Shown here: positions 8,428 through 18,690 of the stretch, piece after piece | Numbering within the stretch: position 1 is the first letter of the stretch | Layout of the letters: every line of letters begins with the position of its first letter | From: an uncultured Actinomycetes bacterium | GTDB lineage: Bacteria > Actinomycetota > Acidimicrobiia > Acidimicrobiales > RAAP-2 | Direction of reading: 5' to 3' | Assembly: GCA_903860915.1 (NCBI GenBank) | Contig: CAIOSJ010000018.1 | Span: forward strand, 1 to 64,000 | Length of the DNA stretch: 64,000 bases | Translations under genes and position numbers: made by a program | The notes under the pieces: model-generated | The model's database searches: none | Told to the model about the DNA's origin: nothing | What the model saw: only the letters and a program-made list of their open reading frames with translations

Positions 8428-10353
8428 GTGATTCTGCCGTCCATCCAAGATCCCCGCGACGTACGCGCACTGGATTTCGAGCAGTTGGCTGAGCTCTCCG
8501 CCGAGATTCGCCAATGCATCATCGACACCGTGACCACAACCGGTGGCCATCTCGGTTCGAATCTTGGCGTGGTGGAGTTGACGCTCGCTCTGCATCGAGT
8601 CTTCGAGAGCCCTCGTGACGTGCTCCTGTGGGATACGGGACACCAGACCTACGTCCATAAAATACTTACGGGTCGACGTGAGCAATTTTCTCAACTTCGT
8701 AAACGCGGCGGCCTTTCCGGCTACCCCAGTCGAGACGAGAGTGAGCACGACTGGATTGAATCATCGCACGCCTCCACCGCCCTCTCCTACGCCCACGGTC
8801 TGTCCGTTGCCCTCACCTTGCGTAAGGAGCTCGTGGGGGCGGGCGGCACTCGGCGAGTCGTTGCCGTCGTCGGCGACGGTTCACTAACTGGAGGTATGGC
8901 CTACGAAGCTCTCAACAACCTGGGCCACGCTAATCAGCGCGTGGTCATTGTGTTGAACGACAATGGTCGAAGTTACGCGCCAACAATCTCGAAACTCTCC
9001 GAGTCGCTCACCCAACTACGGCTCAATCAGACCTACGTCAGTACGCGCGAGAGCCTCCGGGAGTCACTACGTAAGATTCCGGGTATCGGTCGACTGGCGT
9101 ACCTGGGCGTTCACGGATTTACTTCGGTGGTTCGCGAAATGGTAACCCCCCAAACCTTTTTTGAAAACTTAGGTATCCGTTACGTCGGACCAATAGACGG
9201 CCACGACATCGCGGCCCTCGAAGTGGCGCTCGTCAACGCGGCCAACTGGAATGGGCCCATCCTCGTTCACGTTCTTACCGAAAAGGGCAAGGGCTACGCT
9301 CCCGCCGTTGGGGACTCGCTCAAACTGCACGATTACAAACTGCCAGCCCATAATGAAGACGACAAGCCCCTGCCATCGTCCTACACCGAGACCTTTTCCC
9401 GAGCTCTCCTCGAACTCGCCGAGAAGGATTCACGCATCGTCGCACTCACGGCGGCCATGGCTGGGCCAACCGGGCTCTTGCGTTTCGAGCAACGTTTTCC
9501 GGATCGCTTCTTTGACGTCGGCATCGCCGAACAGCACGAGATGACCGCGGCCGCGGGAATGGCCATGGGTGGGCTCAAACCAGTTCTCTGCGTCTATTCA
9601 ACCTTCTTCTCTCGGGCCTTCGATCAAGCAAACCTCGACGTGGGACTACTCAACCTTCCGGTAGTCATGGTCTTCGACCGGGCCGGTATCACCGGTGACG
9701 ATGGTCCTAGTCACCACGGAATTTTGGACATGGCCCTGTGTCTGGCTATTCCCAACATCACTATTTTTGCTCCTTCCACTGCCGAAGAAATTCCCGGCAT
9801 GCTTGCTACCGCGCTCTCGTTATCCGGCCCCAGCGCCCTGCGGTTCCCGAAGACGCTTCCTGTCAAAATTGATGGAGAAATCGGCACCGGGCAAGCGGCA
9901 CGGGTCGTGCAGCGTGGTGATGGGTCGTGTTGCGTGTTAGCCGTGGGCAAAATGACCGCCACCGCCTACGCTGCGCTCTCCCAGATGGGGATTAGTCGTG
10001 ACCGCATCACGCTCTACGACGTACGCGTTCTTCCGCCCGACCCCGCCATGATTGATGACGCGGTTCGCCACCAACGAGTCGTAACGGTTGAGGACGGTAC
10101 CCGCCACGGTGGGGCCGGAGCTTTTATGGTCTCGGCTGTTCGATCACGCGCGCAGGAGTTGCGCGTGACATTTCCGACCACCCGCATTCTGGGCGTGCCT
10201 CGTGCGTATCTCCAACACCACAAGGCTGATTTACTACTGAGCGAACTAGGTCTGGACGCCGACGGCCTAGCCGCCGCCTTTAGTCGAGCCCTGAATGACG
10301 AGCCAGAATTTGCTCGGCCCCTGCCCGAGTCCCCGCGTCCGCACTATTTGTAA
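8428..10353 (+). CDS. dxs: 1-deoxy-D-xylulose-5-phosphate synthase
   Basis: GGHLGSNLGVVELTLALH, VVGDGSLTGGMAYEALNNLG, DVGIAEQHEMTAAAGMA; full length. Confidence 0.97.
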   Translation: MILPSIQDPRDVRALDFEQLAELSAEIRQCIIDTVTTTGGHLGSNLGVVELTLALHRVFESPRDVLLWDTGHQTYVHKILTGRREQFSQLRKRGGLSGYPSRDESEHDWIESSHASTALSYAHGLSVALTLRKELVGAGGTRRVVAVVGDGSLTGGMAYEALNNLGHANQRVVIVLNDNGRSYAPTISKLSESLTQLRLNQTYVSTRESLRESLRKIPGIGRLAYLGVHGFTSVVREMVTPQTFFENLGIRYVGPIDGHDIAALEVALVNAANWNGPILVHVLTEKGKGYAPAVGDSLKLHDYKLPAHNEDDKPLPSSYTETFSRALLELAEKDSRIVALTAAMAGPTGLLRFEQRFPDRFFDVGIAEQHEMTAAAGMAMGGLKPVLCVYSTFFSRAFDQANLDVGLLNLPVVMVFDRAGITGDDGPSHHGILDMALCLAIPNITIFAPSTAEEIPGMLATALSLSGPSALRFPKTLPVKIDGEIGTGQAARVVQRGDGSCCVLAVGKMTATAYAALSQMGISRDRITLYDVRVLPPDPAMIDDAVRHQRVVTVEDGTRHGGAGAFMVSAVRSRAQELRVTFPTTRILGVPRAYLQHHKADLLLSELGLDADGLAAAFSRALNDEPEFARPLPESPRPHYL

Positions 10354-10396
10354 TCGCCCTCGCTACGCCCGTCGTAATACCCGCTACCTTAAAACT

Positions 10397-10795
10397 ATGA
10401 ACTTTGAAATCGAAAAGACCGACGAACAATGGCTCGCCGAACTAGGCCCCGAGCGCTTTCACGTTTTGCGCCAAGCCGGCACTGAAGCGCCCTTCACGGG
10501 CGATCTCCTGCACGTCAACGCAGTTGGCGACTACTCCTGCGCGGCCTGCAACCAGGTGCTGTTTACTAACGAGGACAAGTTTGATGCCCACTGTGGTTGG
10601 CCGAGTTTCGACAAATGTGAACCGGGCACCATTATCGAACGCAGTGACACATCTCTCAGCCGTGAACGTACGGAAATTCTTTGCGCTCGCTGCGGAGGTC
10701 ATCTCGGTCACGTGTTCAACGATGGACCAACAGCGACCGGGCTGCGCTACTGCGTCAACTCCCTGTCGATCGCCTTTCAGGAGTCTGACGACTAA
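10397..10795 (+). CDS. msrB: Peptide-methionine (R)-S-oxide reductase MsrB
   Basis: CxxC pairs, CGGHLGHVFNDGP, GLRYCVNSLSI. Confidence 0.95.
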   Translation: MNFEIEKTDEQWLAELGPERFHVLRQAGTEAPFTGDLLHVNAVGDYSCAACNQVLFTNEDKFDAHCGWPSFDKCEPGTIIERSDTSLSRERTEILCARCGGHLGHVFNDGPTATGLRYCVNSLSIAFQESDD

Positions 10796-11646
10796 ACGTC
10801 AAGGAAACGTCGGATGGCGATAGCCGAGCCGATTGAGCCAATACCGAGCCCTAGAACCACCACGACGATGTTCGTCCCAATGAGGTCAGCTGTCGAGAGT
10901 TGGAATTCGTGTGACAGTGGGTACCACGTGTGCAGAGCAGTCACCGCTCCGACGGCCCCGATGGAGCCCAATAGACCCTGCGTAAAACCTTCAGTAATGA
11001 AAGGAATACGGATGAACCAGTTGGTCGCTCCTACCAGTTTCATCACGGACACCTCGCGGCGTCGAGCGAAAATGGCCATACGGATGGTGTTCAGGATCAG
11101 GACCGACGCCGACAGGAGCAAAACGCCCGCCAAGGCTAAGAAAACCACCTGCACAACGTGAATCGTTCGCTGCATTTCGCGAATTTGCTGCACGGGGGCG
11201 GTAACGTCAAACACGCCCGGTTCGCCCCGGAAAGTCGATTGCACGACGAAGGCGTTGGCCGGTACGGTCGGGACGCATTTGAACGACGTGGGCATTTTGT
11301 CGGGCGTCATGACGGCAAAAATCGACGCCGGAATGAGCGTGCGGGCCTCCGCATAACTAGCCGTTTTGTCGGTGTAGACGCAACCTCGAACGTAGGGCAG
11401 ATTAGACAACTGGGTCTGAATAGTTGCGATCTCCGCACTCGAAGCGTCGGGATTCATCCACACCGTCACTCGCGTGCCCTGCTGCCAATGAGCCGACGCC
11501 TGGGCTGCACTCTGCTTCAACAGCAGGGCCGCCCCCACGAGAGACAAGGACACTGTGACGGTGAGAACGGCGGCGACCGTCATTAAACCATTACGAAGGA
11601 GATTCGTAATGGTTTCTCGGGTGGCGTAGCGAAAGAAGACTCTCAC
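10792..11646 (-). CDS. ftsX: Cell division protein FtsX
   Basis: Four-TM permease-like protein with large extracytoplasmic loop, adjacent to ftsE. Confidence 0.93.
   Translation of the reverse strand: MRVFFRYATRETITNLLRNGLMTVAAVLTVTVSLSLVGAALLLKQSAAQASAHWQQGTRVTVWMNPDASSAEIATIQTQLSNLPYVRGCVYTDKTASYAEARTLIPASIFAVMTPDKMPTSFKCVPTVPANAFVVQSTFRGEPGVFDVTAPVQQIREMQRTIHVVQVVFLALAGVLLLSASVLILNTIRMAIFARRREVSVMKLVGATNWFIRIPFITEGFTQGLLGSIGAVGAVTALHTWYPLSHEFQLSTADLIGTNIVVVVLGLGIGSIGSAIAIRRFLDV
11585..11615 (-). repeat. Perfect inverted repeat (13-bp arms, 5-nt loop) inside the 5' coding part of ftsX
   Basis: aaaccattacgaa-ggaga-ttcgtaatggttt; arms 11585-11597 and 11603-11615 are exact reverse complements. 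Confidence 0.9.
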
Positions 11647-12347
11647 AGTGGGGCCACCGCGACATCATCAATTCCGTATACACCGCGAGCTTGGTCGCGA
11701 ATTAATTCGCCCTTGTCGAGTTCCAGCACCCGACGACGCATCCGGTCAACCAGAGCCTTGTCGTGGGTGGCCATAATCACGGTCGTTCCGGTTCGATTGA
11801 TTCGCTCCAGCAAATTCATAATGGCCTCCGAGTTCGTCGGGTCAAGATTTCCCGTCGGTTCGTCGGCTAGCAAAATCAGGGGACGGTTCACGAAGGCTCG
11901 TGCGACGGCTACGCGCTGCTGTTCGCCGCCGGAGAGCTCGTTGGGCAGGTTGTTGGCCTTGTCGGTCAAACCGACCAGTTCCAGAATTTGTGGCACCTGA
12001 CTCTCGATGGTGGATCGTGGTCGGCCAATAACTTCGAGGGCGAAGGCCACGTTCTCGAACACAGTTTTGTTAGGGAGGAGCCGGAAATCTTGAAAAACAC
12101 AGCCAATGTTGCGCCGTAGATAAGGAACTCGCCGCTTCTTCTGTTGACCTATGTCGCGACCCGCCTCCAGGATTCTGCCGATATCGGGGGTTTCTTCGCG
12201 CAGCAGGAGCCGGAGGAAGGTCGTCTTACCAGAGCCCGAGGAGCCCACCAGAAAGACGAACTCACCCTTTTCGATGTCCAGCGTTACGTCCTTGAGCGCA
12301 ATGGTGCCATTTTTATAGGTCTTCGTTACGTTTTCGAATCGAATCAC
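11643..12347 (-). CDS. ftsE: Cell division ATP-binding protein FtsE
   Basis: [65 protein letters not shown] start at 12347. Confidence 0.95.
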   Translation of the reverse strand: MIRFENVTKTYKNGTIALKDVTLDIEKGEFVFLVGSSGSGKTTFLRLLLREETPDIGRILEAGRDIGQQKKRRVPYLRRNIGCVFQDFRLLPNKTVFENVAFALEVIGRPRSTIESQVPQILELVGLTDKANNLPNELSGGEQQRVAVARAFVNRPLILLADEPTGNLDPTNSEAIMNLLERINRTGTTVIMATHDKALVDRMRRRVLELDKGELIRDQARGVYGIDDVAVAPL

Positions 12348-12454
12348 GAGTAGCACCCCCTTTGGGCCAGAATCACAGCTGAATTTCAATCACTCGAACA
12401 GCACCATTCTAGTTGGCGCCACTCGTCAGCGAGAGACACCCTGAAATAGCTGAA

Positions 12455-13585
12455 TTAAGCGCGCGCGCGTACTCGACGGAGCTCCGCCTTCATGAAATCG
12501 TCAATATCGCCATCGAGGACTGCTTCAACATTCCCTGTTTCGTGCTCTGAACGGTGGTCTTTGACGAGCTGGTAGGGAGCGGTTACGTAGCTACGGATCT
12601 GCGATCCCCAAGCATTGTCCGAACGAACTCCACTCAACACGTCGAGTTCGGCCTGCCTCTCGGCGCGAGCTCGCTCTGATAGCTTGGCCGCCAAAATTTG
12701 CATCGCTCGAGCCCGGTTTTGGTGCTGGCTGCGTTCATTCTGGCAACTCACCACGATGTTCGTTGGCAGATGGGTGATACGAATGGCCGAGTCCGTCTTG
12801 TTGACGTGCTGCCCGCCCGCCCCGCTCGCTCGATAGGTGTCGACTCGCAGGTCGGATTCGTCGATGTCGACTTCTGAATTGTCTTCTAAAAAAGGGGTCA
12901 CGTCGACACTGGCGAAACTGGTTTGCCGACGAGACTGCGCGTCAAAAGGACTCATGCGAACCAGTCGGTGAACACCACGCTCTGCCGAGAGCCAGCCGTA
13001 GGCAAAGCGGCCCTTGATAATGAGGGTCGCCGACAGAATGCCCGCCTCCTGACCCTCGGTTACTTCGTCAACTTCAACCTTGAATCCACGTCGCTCGGCC
13101 CAGCGGCTGTACATCCGGACCATCATTTCAGCCCAGTCCTGAGCGTCAGTTCCTCCCGCTCCAGCGTGCAATTCCGCGATGGCGTCGTGTTCGTCGTAGG
13201 GACCCGACAGCAGACTCTCGAGCTCTAAGTTCGCAAGCGACGTCGTTAATGCAGAGACCACGTTGATGAGTTCTTCGAGAATTGACCAGTCGCCATCGGA
13301 CTCTCGAGCGAACTCCACCAGAACATTGCCGTCATCCAGTGCCGTTCCGAGGGCGTCGAAGGCCTCGAGATCGTTGGCCAGGCGACCTAATTCCGTCGTG
13401 ATTTGACGAGCGTTATCCTGATCATCCCAGAGGTTGGGATCCGCAACCTGCTCGGCAAGCTCCTCGTGACGCAGTCGCCGCTGGTCGATAGCGAGATAAT
13501 CCCTCGCTGCCCTCCAGCGCTCGTCGAGTGCGGTGAGGGCGAAGGTGGCTTCCCGCAGGGCAATTTCTGCCTTAGGGTCGGCCAT
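12455..13585 (-). CDS. prfB: Peptide chain release factor 2
   Basis: GAGGQHVNKTDSAIRITHLPT and SPF motif (VRMSPFDAQSRRQTSF); one uninterrupted frame. Confidence 0.95.
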   Translation of the reverse strand: MADPKAEIALREATFALTALDERWRAARDYLAIDQRRLRHEELAEQVADPNLWDDQDNARQITTELGRLANDLEAFDALGTALDDGNVLVEFARESDGDWSILEELINVVSALTTSLANLELESLLSGPYDEHDAIAELHAGAGGTDAQDWAEMMVRMYSRWAERRGFKVEVDEVTEGQEAGILSATLIIKGRFAYGWLSAERGVHRLVRMSPFDAQSRRQTSFASVDVTPFLEDNSEVDIDESDLRVDTYRASGAGGQHVNKTDSAIRITHLPTNIVVSCQNERSQHQNRARAMQILAAKLSERARAERQAELDVLSGVRSDNAWGSQIRSYVTAPYQLVKDHRSEHETGNVEAVLDGDIDDFMKAELRRVRARA

Positions 13586-16235
13586 GACACTGCTTAAATT
13601 TCTTACCGGAACCGCAGTGACACGGGTCATTCCGGCCTATTTTCTTTTCAGTCTTAGGGTTCTCCGCAGCGACGCCGTGGAGCGGAAGCCCTAGTGCCCC
13701 CGGGGCCACTTCTTCGAGGTTGGTCGTACCACGAGGGGCCACGGGTGGAGCCACATCTTCGACGCCGGCTGGTTCGACGTGGGTGACGTAGCGAATGAAG
13801 TCATCGTCAACCGAATCCAACAGGTGCTCGAACATCGAGAAACCCTCGCGTTGCCACGCCACGAGTGGGTCTTGTTGGGCCACTGCCCGTAGGTGAATAC
13901 CGTCGCGGAGATGATCCATATCACTGAGGTGGTCCCGCCAACGCTGGTCCAAAATCTGGAGCATGACGGCACGTTCAATCTCGCCAGCCGTCGTGAGACC
14001 GCCCTCGTAAGCCTCCACCTTCGCGCTATAGAACGCGGTGGCCTGAGCGGCCAGCATTTCCACTAGTTCGTCACGACCCTCGCTGGCGGCCAACTCGTCT
14101 TTCGTCAGGCCCAGCGGGAAGTAGTTCAGAACTTCGGTGCTGAGCCGATCAAGGTCCCACTCTTCGCTGTAATCGCCAGGACAGTAATTGGGTACCAACG
14201 TCGCCATTTTCTGCTCAAGGAGTTCCAAGGTGCGCTCGTGTAGGTCGTCACCATCAAGAATTTGCTGGCGGCGACCGTAAATGACCTTGCGCTGCTCATT
14301 CATTACTTCGTCGTACTTCAGAACGTCTTTACGAATTTCTGCGTTGCGACCTTCCACGGTGTTCTGAGCGCGTTCAATGGCCTTGGACACCATCTTCGCC
14401 TCGATGGGCTCGCCGTCAGACATGGTTCGGTCCATAACCCAGCTCACCGCACCCGTCGCGAAGAGTCGCATGAGTTCGTCTTCGAGCGAGAGGAAGAATC
14501 GACTCTCTCCGGGGTCGCCCTGACGACCAGCACGGCCGCGTAACTGATTATCGATACGTCGAGATTCGTGTCGTTCGGTACCCAGAACGTAGAGACCTCC
14601 GCTCGCCTTCACGCGCTCAGCTTCGGCGACGCAGGCCGCACTGTGACGCGCCAGAGCCTCGGCGTAAGCCGCCTGATATTCGGGCGTGTCGGGAGAGAGT
14701 CCGAGACCTTGGACGTCCTGCACTGCCAGTCCCTCCGGGTTGCCACCGAGAATGATGTCCACTCCACGACCCGCCATGTTGGTGGCCACCGTAATTGCGC
14801 CGGGTCGGCCAGCTTGCACGACGATTTCAGCTTCGCGAAAATGTTGCTTCGCGTTGAGAACTTCGTGGCGCAGCCCCGCCTTAGAGAGGGCTCGTGAGAG
14901 TTGTTCGGACTTTTCCACCGACGCCGTACCCATCAAGATGGGCTGACCGAGGTCGCTACGCTCACGCACGTCTTCCACAATGGCCGCGAATTTCTCGGCT
15001 TCCGTTTTAAAGATGAGGTCCGCTCGGTCGACTCGACTGATCGGACGATGTGTCGGAATCGGCACGACGGTTAATCCGTAGGTGGTGCCAAATTCCGCCG
15101 CCTCGGTTTCGGCAGTACCAGTCATGCCCGCCAACTTGGCATAGAGGCGGAAGTAGTTCTGCAGAGTGACGGTAGCCCAGGTGTGGTTCTCCTCATTTAT
15201 CCGCACGCGTTCCTTGGCCTCGACCGCCTGGTGCAGACCATCGGACCAGCGTCGACCTTCGAGAGTGCGACCAGTGAATTCATCGACGATTTTCACCTCG
15301 CCACCATCGACCAAGTATTCCTTGTCGCGGTGAAAGAGTTCCTTCGCGCGCAGCGCTTGGCCGAGTTGGTGAACGTAGTTAGTCGAGACCGCGTCGTAGA
15401 GGTTCGTTACCCCGAGCGCTTTCTCGACCTTTTCGATTCCCGCTTCCGTGGGTACAACGGTCTTTTTTTCTTCGTCGACTTCGTAATCCTCGTCGCGTGA
15501 CAGGCTCCGGGCGATCGAGGCAAATTGATAGTAGAGCTTGGTGACGTCGCTCGCCGGTCCGGAGATAATGAGCGGGGTGCGGGCCTCGTCAATCAGAATG
15601 GAGTCAACTTCGTCGACGATGGCAAACGAATGACCTCGTTGGACCATCTGATCCTTGCTACGGGCCATGTTGTCGCGCAGATAGTCAAAACCAAATTCCG
15701 TGTTAGTTCCGTAGGTGACGTCGCAGGCGTAGGCGGCTCGCTTTTCGTCGACGTCGTCGATATCTGGGCCGACTCGACCGACAGTTATTCCCAAAAAGTT
15801 GTGCAGTCGACCCATCCATGTCGCGTCACGCGTGGCGAGGTAGTCGTTTACGGTAACGATATGCACCCCCTCACCCGCCAGGGCATTGAGGTAGACCGGC
15901 AGCGTCGAGACCAAGGTCTTACCTTCACCGGTTTTCATTTCCGCAATCCAGCCAAAGTGCAAGGCCATTCCACCCATGAGCTGAACGTCGTAGTGGCGCT
16001 GGCCGAGAACTCGAGTCGCGGCTTCGCGAACGACGGCGAAGGCTTCTATCAGGAGATCATCGAGGGTCTCGCCTGCGCGGAATCGATCACGCAATTCATC
16101 AGTTTTCGCCCGCAACGCATCATCCGAGAGGGCCGCCATAGCCTCACCGAGTTCATTGATGGGGGCGACGAGTTCGGCCAACTGGCGCACCCGCTTACCT
16201 TCACCGGCTCTCAGAATCTTAGAAAATACGCTCAT
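13572..16235 (-). CDS. secA: Preprotein translocase subunit SecA
   Basis: MKTGEGKTLVSTLPVYLNAL, DEVDSILIDEARTPLIISGP; C-terminal Zn motif NDPCHCGSGKKFKQCHG; ATG at 16235. Confidence 0.97.
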   Translation of the reverse strand: MSVFSKILRAGEGKRVRQLAELVAPINELGEAMAALSDDALRAKTDELRDRFRAGETLDDLLIEAFAVVREAATRVLGQRHYDVQLMGGMALHFGWIAEMKTGEGKTLVSTLPVYLNALAGEGVHIVTVNDYLATRDATWMGRLHNFLGITVGRVGPDIDDVDEKRAAYACDVTYGTNTEFGFDYLRDNMARSKDQMVQRGHSFAIVDEVDSILIDEARTPLIISGPASDVTKLYYQFASIARSLSRDEDYEVDEEKKTVVPTEAGIEKVEKALGVTNLYDAVSTNYVHQLGQALRAKELFHRDKEYLVDGGEVKIVDEFTGRTLEGRRWSDGLHQAVEAKERVRINEENHTWATVTLQNYFRLYAKLAGMTGTAETEAAEFGTTYGLTVVPIPTHRPISRVDRADLIFKTEAEKFAAIVEDVRERSDLGQPILMGTASVEKSEQLSRALSKAGLRHEVLNAKQHFREAEIVVQAGRPGAITVATNMAGRGVDIILGGNPEGLAVQDVQGLGLSPDTPEYQAAYAEALARHSAACVAEAERVKASGGLYVLGTERHESRRIDNQLRGRAGRQGDPGESRFFLSLEDELMRLFATGAVSWVMDRTMSDGEPIEAKMVSKAIERAQNTVEGRNAEIRKDVLKYDEVMNEQRKVIYGRRQQILDGDDLHERTLELLEQKMATLVPNYCPGDYSEEWDLDRLSTEVLNYFPLGLTKDELAASEGRDELVEMLAAQATAFYSAKVEAYEGGLTTAGEIERAVMLQILDQRWRDHLSDMDHLRDGIHLRAVAQQDPLVAWQREGFSMFEHLLDSVDDDFIRYVTHVEPAGVEDVAPPVAPRGTTNLEEVAPGALGLPLHGVAAENPKTEKKIGRNDPCHCGSGKKFKQCHGRP

Positions 16236-16629
16236 CGTGACCTTAACCCTACCGCCCCCTCGGGCGTGGTGAGGATGGACTGCGGGCGGCTGACCTGGTC
16301 TTTGACCCCACACTTGCCTGCAGCGGTGTCCTGCGCGCGCGACGGGCAGCCCGAAGGCTCTCTCGAGCGTTATCGCGTTCTTCACCGGCTCTGAGCGTCG
16401 CCACTTTGACAACGTTCAGGCAGGACTTACTTCTAAACCGCGCCATGCTCAGCGTCCCTAGGACGCCTTACGTGGGTCGTTTCGCCCGCGGCTGGCATCG
16501 ACTTGCAACCACAGCCCGCCCGCAATCCATTGTCGAATCTAGGCGAAATTCACTAGTAGGGTCGGGGTCGTAGCTACTACTTCGTTTATTTTAAGCATTC
16601 TCATCGCCCTCATCCTGGGCGCCTCGTCA

Positions 16630-16925
16630 GTGGCGGACTTCACTCACAGTGAGAAAATTGTGGCTTCCATGAAGCGATTCGGCCTGCCGAACAACTTCGA
16701 AATTGTAGTAGGACTTGTCAAAATTGCAGCCACGGCTGGTCTTACTCTGGGGCTTTTCATCGCTCCCCATGGTCACAATGTTCTCACGCATCTGGTGGCG
16801 TGGTGCCTACTTGCCTACTTTGTGCTCGCCACGACATTCCACGTCCGTGCCATAGATGCCCCAGCCGAGGCCGCTCCGGCCGTAGTTCTTGCGCTCGTCG
16901 CCGTACGCTCGCCCTGGTCGCCTAG
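16630..16925 (+). CDS. DoxX-like membrane protein, probably frameshifted near the 3' end and lacking an obvious in-frame 5' start
   Basis: In-frame hydrophobic reading VATTSFILSILIALILGASSVADFTHSEKIVASMKRFGLP... begins near 16570 without ATG/GTG/TTG. One-base shift near 16900 gives TLALVA-stop at 16925, overlapping the convergent stop of the next gene. Confidence 0.5.
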
Positions 16926-17752
16926 TTTCTCGGACGCCTCCGAATTAGAGCCCCCTGCATCCGGCACCACAGCAGGCCTACGGCCACGGGCGTCGTTAAG
17001 CGTCGGAGTCCACGAGCGGTCGTCACCTCGAAGCGCATCGCGCTGCGGTGGTGCGCGATCGTCATCTCTCGCGGGGCGGCCGCCCGAGAGACGCCCTCCA
17101 CGTGCGTCACGGTGGCCGACGGAACCCAAGCAACGGAAGAGCCGCTCCGCGCCACTCGCCAGCACAAGTCCATATCCTCGGCGAACATGAAGTACTTCTC
17201 GTCGAAACCACCAATACCTTCGAAGAGTTCCCGTCGAATCATGAAGAATGCTCCGGACACCCAGTCGACCGAACCATCACGACGCGGCGAACGGTAGGCC
17301 CTGGTCCAGGGGTTGCCGGGCCACCAGCTGCCGCAAATAGCGTGCAATCCAGCCAAGATGACCGACGGGAAGACGCGCACTGAAGGGTAGGTTTCACCCG
17401 TCGAAGTCACGATGCTTGGTCCGACCACGCCAATGTGGGGCGCATCTTCAAGGCACTGGCGCAGGGCCCTCACCGCGCCATCGTGAACAACGACATCAGG
17501 ATTCGAAATGATGAGATAGGGGTGACGCTGACACGCAGCCACGCCCCGATTAGCGCCCCGGCCGTAACCCAAATTCACTCGGGGCCGCAGCACCGTGATG
17601 CCACTCACCGATGTTTCGTCGAAGTCGTCACCGTTATCGACCACCACGATGTCGCTCACTCCATTGCGTCGAAGTGAAGCGCAACAACCCACTACCGATC
17701 CACCTGATTGGTACTCCACAATCACCGCTGCGACGTCATTGGGATTCGTCAT
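16922..17752 (-). CDS. Family 2 glycosyltransferase (rhamnosyltransferase-like)
   Basis: VVDNGDDFDET, NLGYGRGANRGV, SNPDVVV, WVSGAFFMIRRELFEGIGGFDEKYFMFAEDMDLCWR. Confidence 0.88.
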   Translation of the reverse strand: MTNPNDVAAVIVEYQSGGSVVGCCASLRRNGVSDIVVVDNGDDFDETSVSGITVLRPRVNLGYGRGANRGVAACQRHPYLIISNPDVVVHDGAVRALRQCLEDAPHIGVVGPSIVTSTGETYPSVRVFPSVILAGLHAICGSWWPGNPWTRAYRSPRRDGSVDWVSGAFFMIRRELFEGIGGFDEKYFMFAEDMDLCWRVARSGSSVAWVPSATVTHVEGVSRAAAPREMTIAHHRSAMRFEVTTARGLRRLTTPVAVGLLWCRMQGALIRRRPRN

Positions 17753-18690
17753 TACGCCAGGCCGAGCTGTGCGGCGAAGTAGTCAATTGTGCGCTGCAGA
17801 CCCTGATCAACCGAGGTAGTGGGTTCCCAATTGAGAGTCTCTCGAGCGAGAGAAATGTCTGGTAATCGCCGCGTGGGGTCATCAGCGGGCAGCGGATGCC
17901 AAGTGATGGTGGACAAAGAACGAGTGAGGTGGAGTATGCGCTCAGCGATTTCAATTACCGTCATTTCGCCAGGCTGACCCAAATTAATTGGTCCCAACTC
18001 GGCGACATCACCCGCGCGGATGAGGCCTCCAACGAGGTCGTCCACGTAGCAGAGGCTTCGGGTTTGGTTGCCGTTTCCGTACACGGTCAAGGCTTCACCG
18101 CGTAGCGCCTGCACGATGAAATTTGAAATCACTCGACCGTCGTCAATCGCCAAACGAGGTCCGAAGGTGTTGAAGATGCGTACGATGCTGGCACGTGTTC
18201 CGTAGCTTCGGTGGTACGCGGCCGTCATGGCTTCGGCGAATCGTTTGGCCTCGTCGTAGACCGACCGCTCGCCTACGGGATTGACGTGGCCCCAGTAACT
18301 TTCCCGCTGCGGATGCTCCTGGGGATCACCGTAGACCTCCGACGTCGAGGCCAATACGAAAACGGCATCATCACGCCGTGCGAGCTCTAAGAGATTTTTC
18401 GTAGCCGACGATCCGGCCGCCAAGGTTTCGAGGGGCTTCGCGAGATAGAGGGGAGGGGAGGCGATGGAGGCGAGGTGGAAAATAAGTTCGAAGTGATCCC
18501 CGTAGTCGAAGGGTAAAGTCACGTCGTGCTCGAGGAAGCTGAATCTCGACGACGTCAGGGCTTCTTGTAAATTACCCCGAGAGCCACTTACGAAATTGTC
18601 GACACCAACGACCTGGTCGCCCCGCTCCAAGAGGGCGTCTACTAGGTGTGAACCAATAAACCCCGCAGCTCCAGCAACGAGTACTTTCAC
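17752..18690 (-). CDS. NAD-dependent epimerase/dehydratase, UDP-glucuronate decarboxylase-like
   Basis: GAAGFIGSHLVDALL; YDEAKRFAE; PADDPTRRLPDISLARETLNWEPTTSVDQGL. Confidence 0.85.
   Translation of the reverse strand: MKVLVAGAAGFIGSHLVDALLERGDQVVGVDNFVSGSRGNLQEALTSSRFSFLEHDVTLPFDYGDHFELIFHLASIASPPLYLAKPLETLAAGSSATKNLLELARRDDAVFVLASTSEVYGDPQEHPQRESYWGHVNPVGERSVYDEAKRFAEAMTAAYHRSYGTRASIVRIFNTFGPRLAIDDGRVISNFIVQALRGEALTVYGNGNQTRSLCYVDDLVGGLIRAGDVAELGPINLGQPGEMTVIEIAERILHLTRSLSTITWHPLPADDPTRRLPDISLARETLNWEPTTSVDQGLQRTIDYFAAQLGLA

Noticed and set aside
12455-13630. Programmed +1 frameshift in prfB
   Set aside because: RF2 reads through in one uninterrupted frame with no internal UGA; no frameshift needed.
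15525-16394. 289-aa plus ORF
   Set aside because: Antisense to the secA 5' half.
16249-16446. 65-aa minus ORF upstream of secA as a ComF remnant (RRTPLQAS)
   Set aside because: Only a very short resemblance, no PRTase motif; not supportable.
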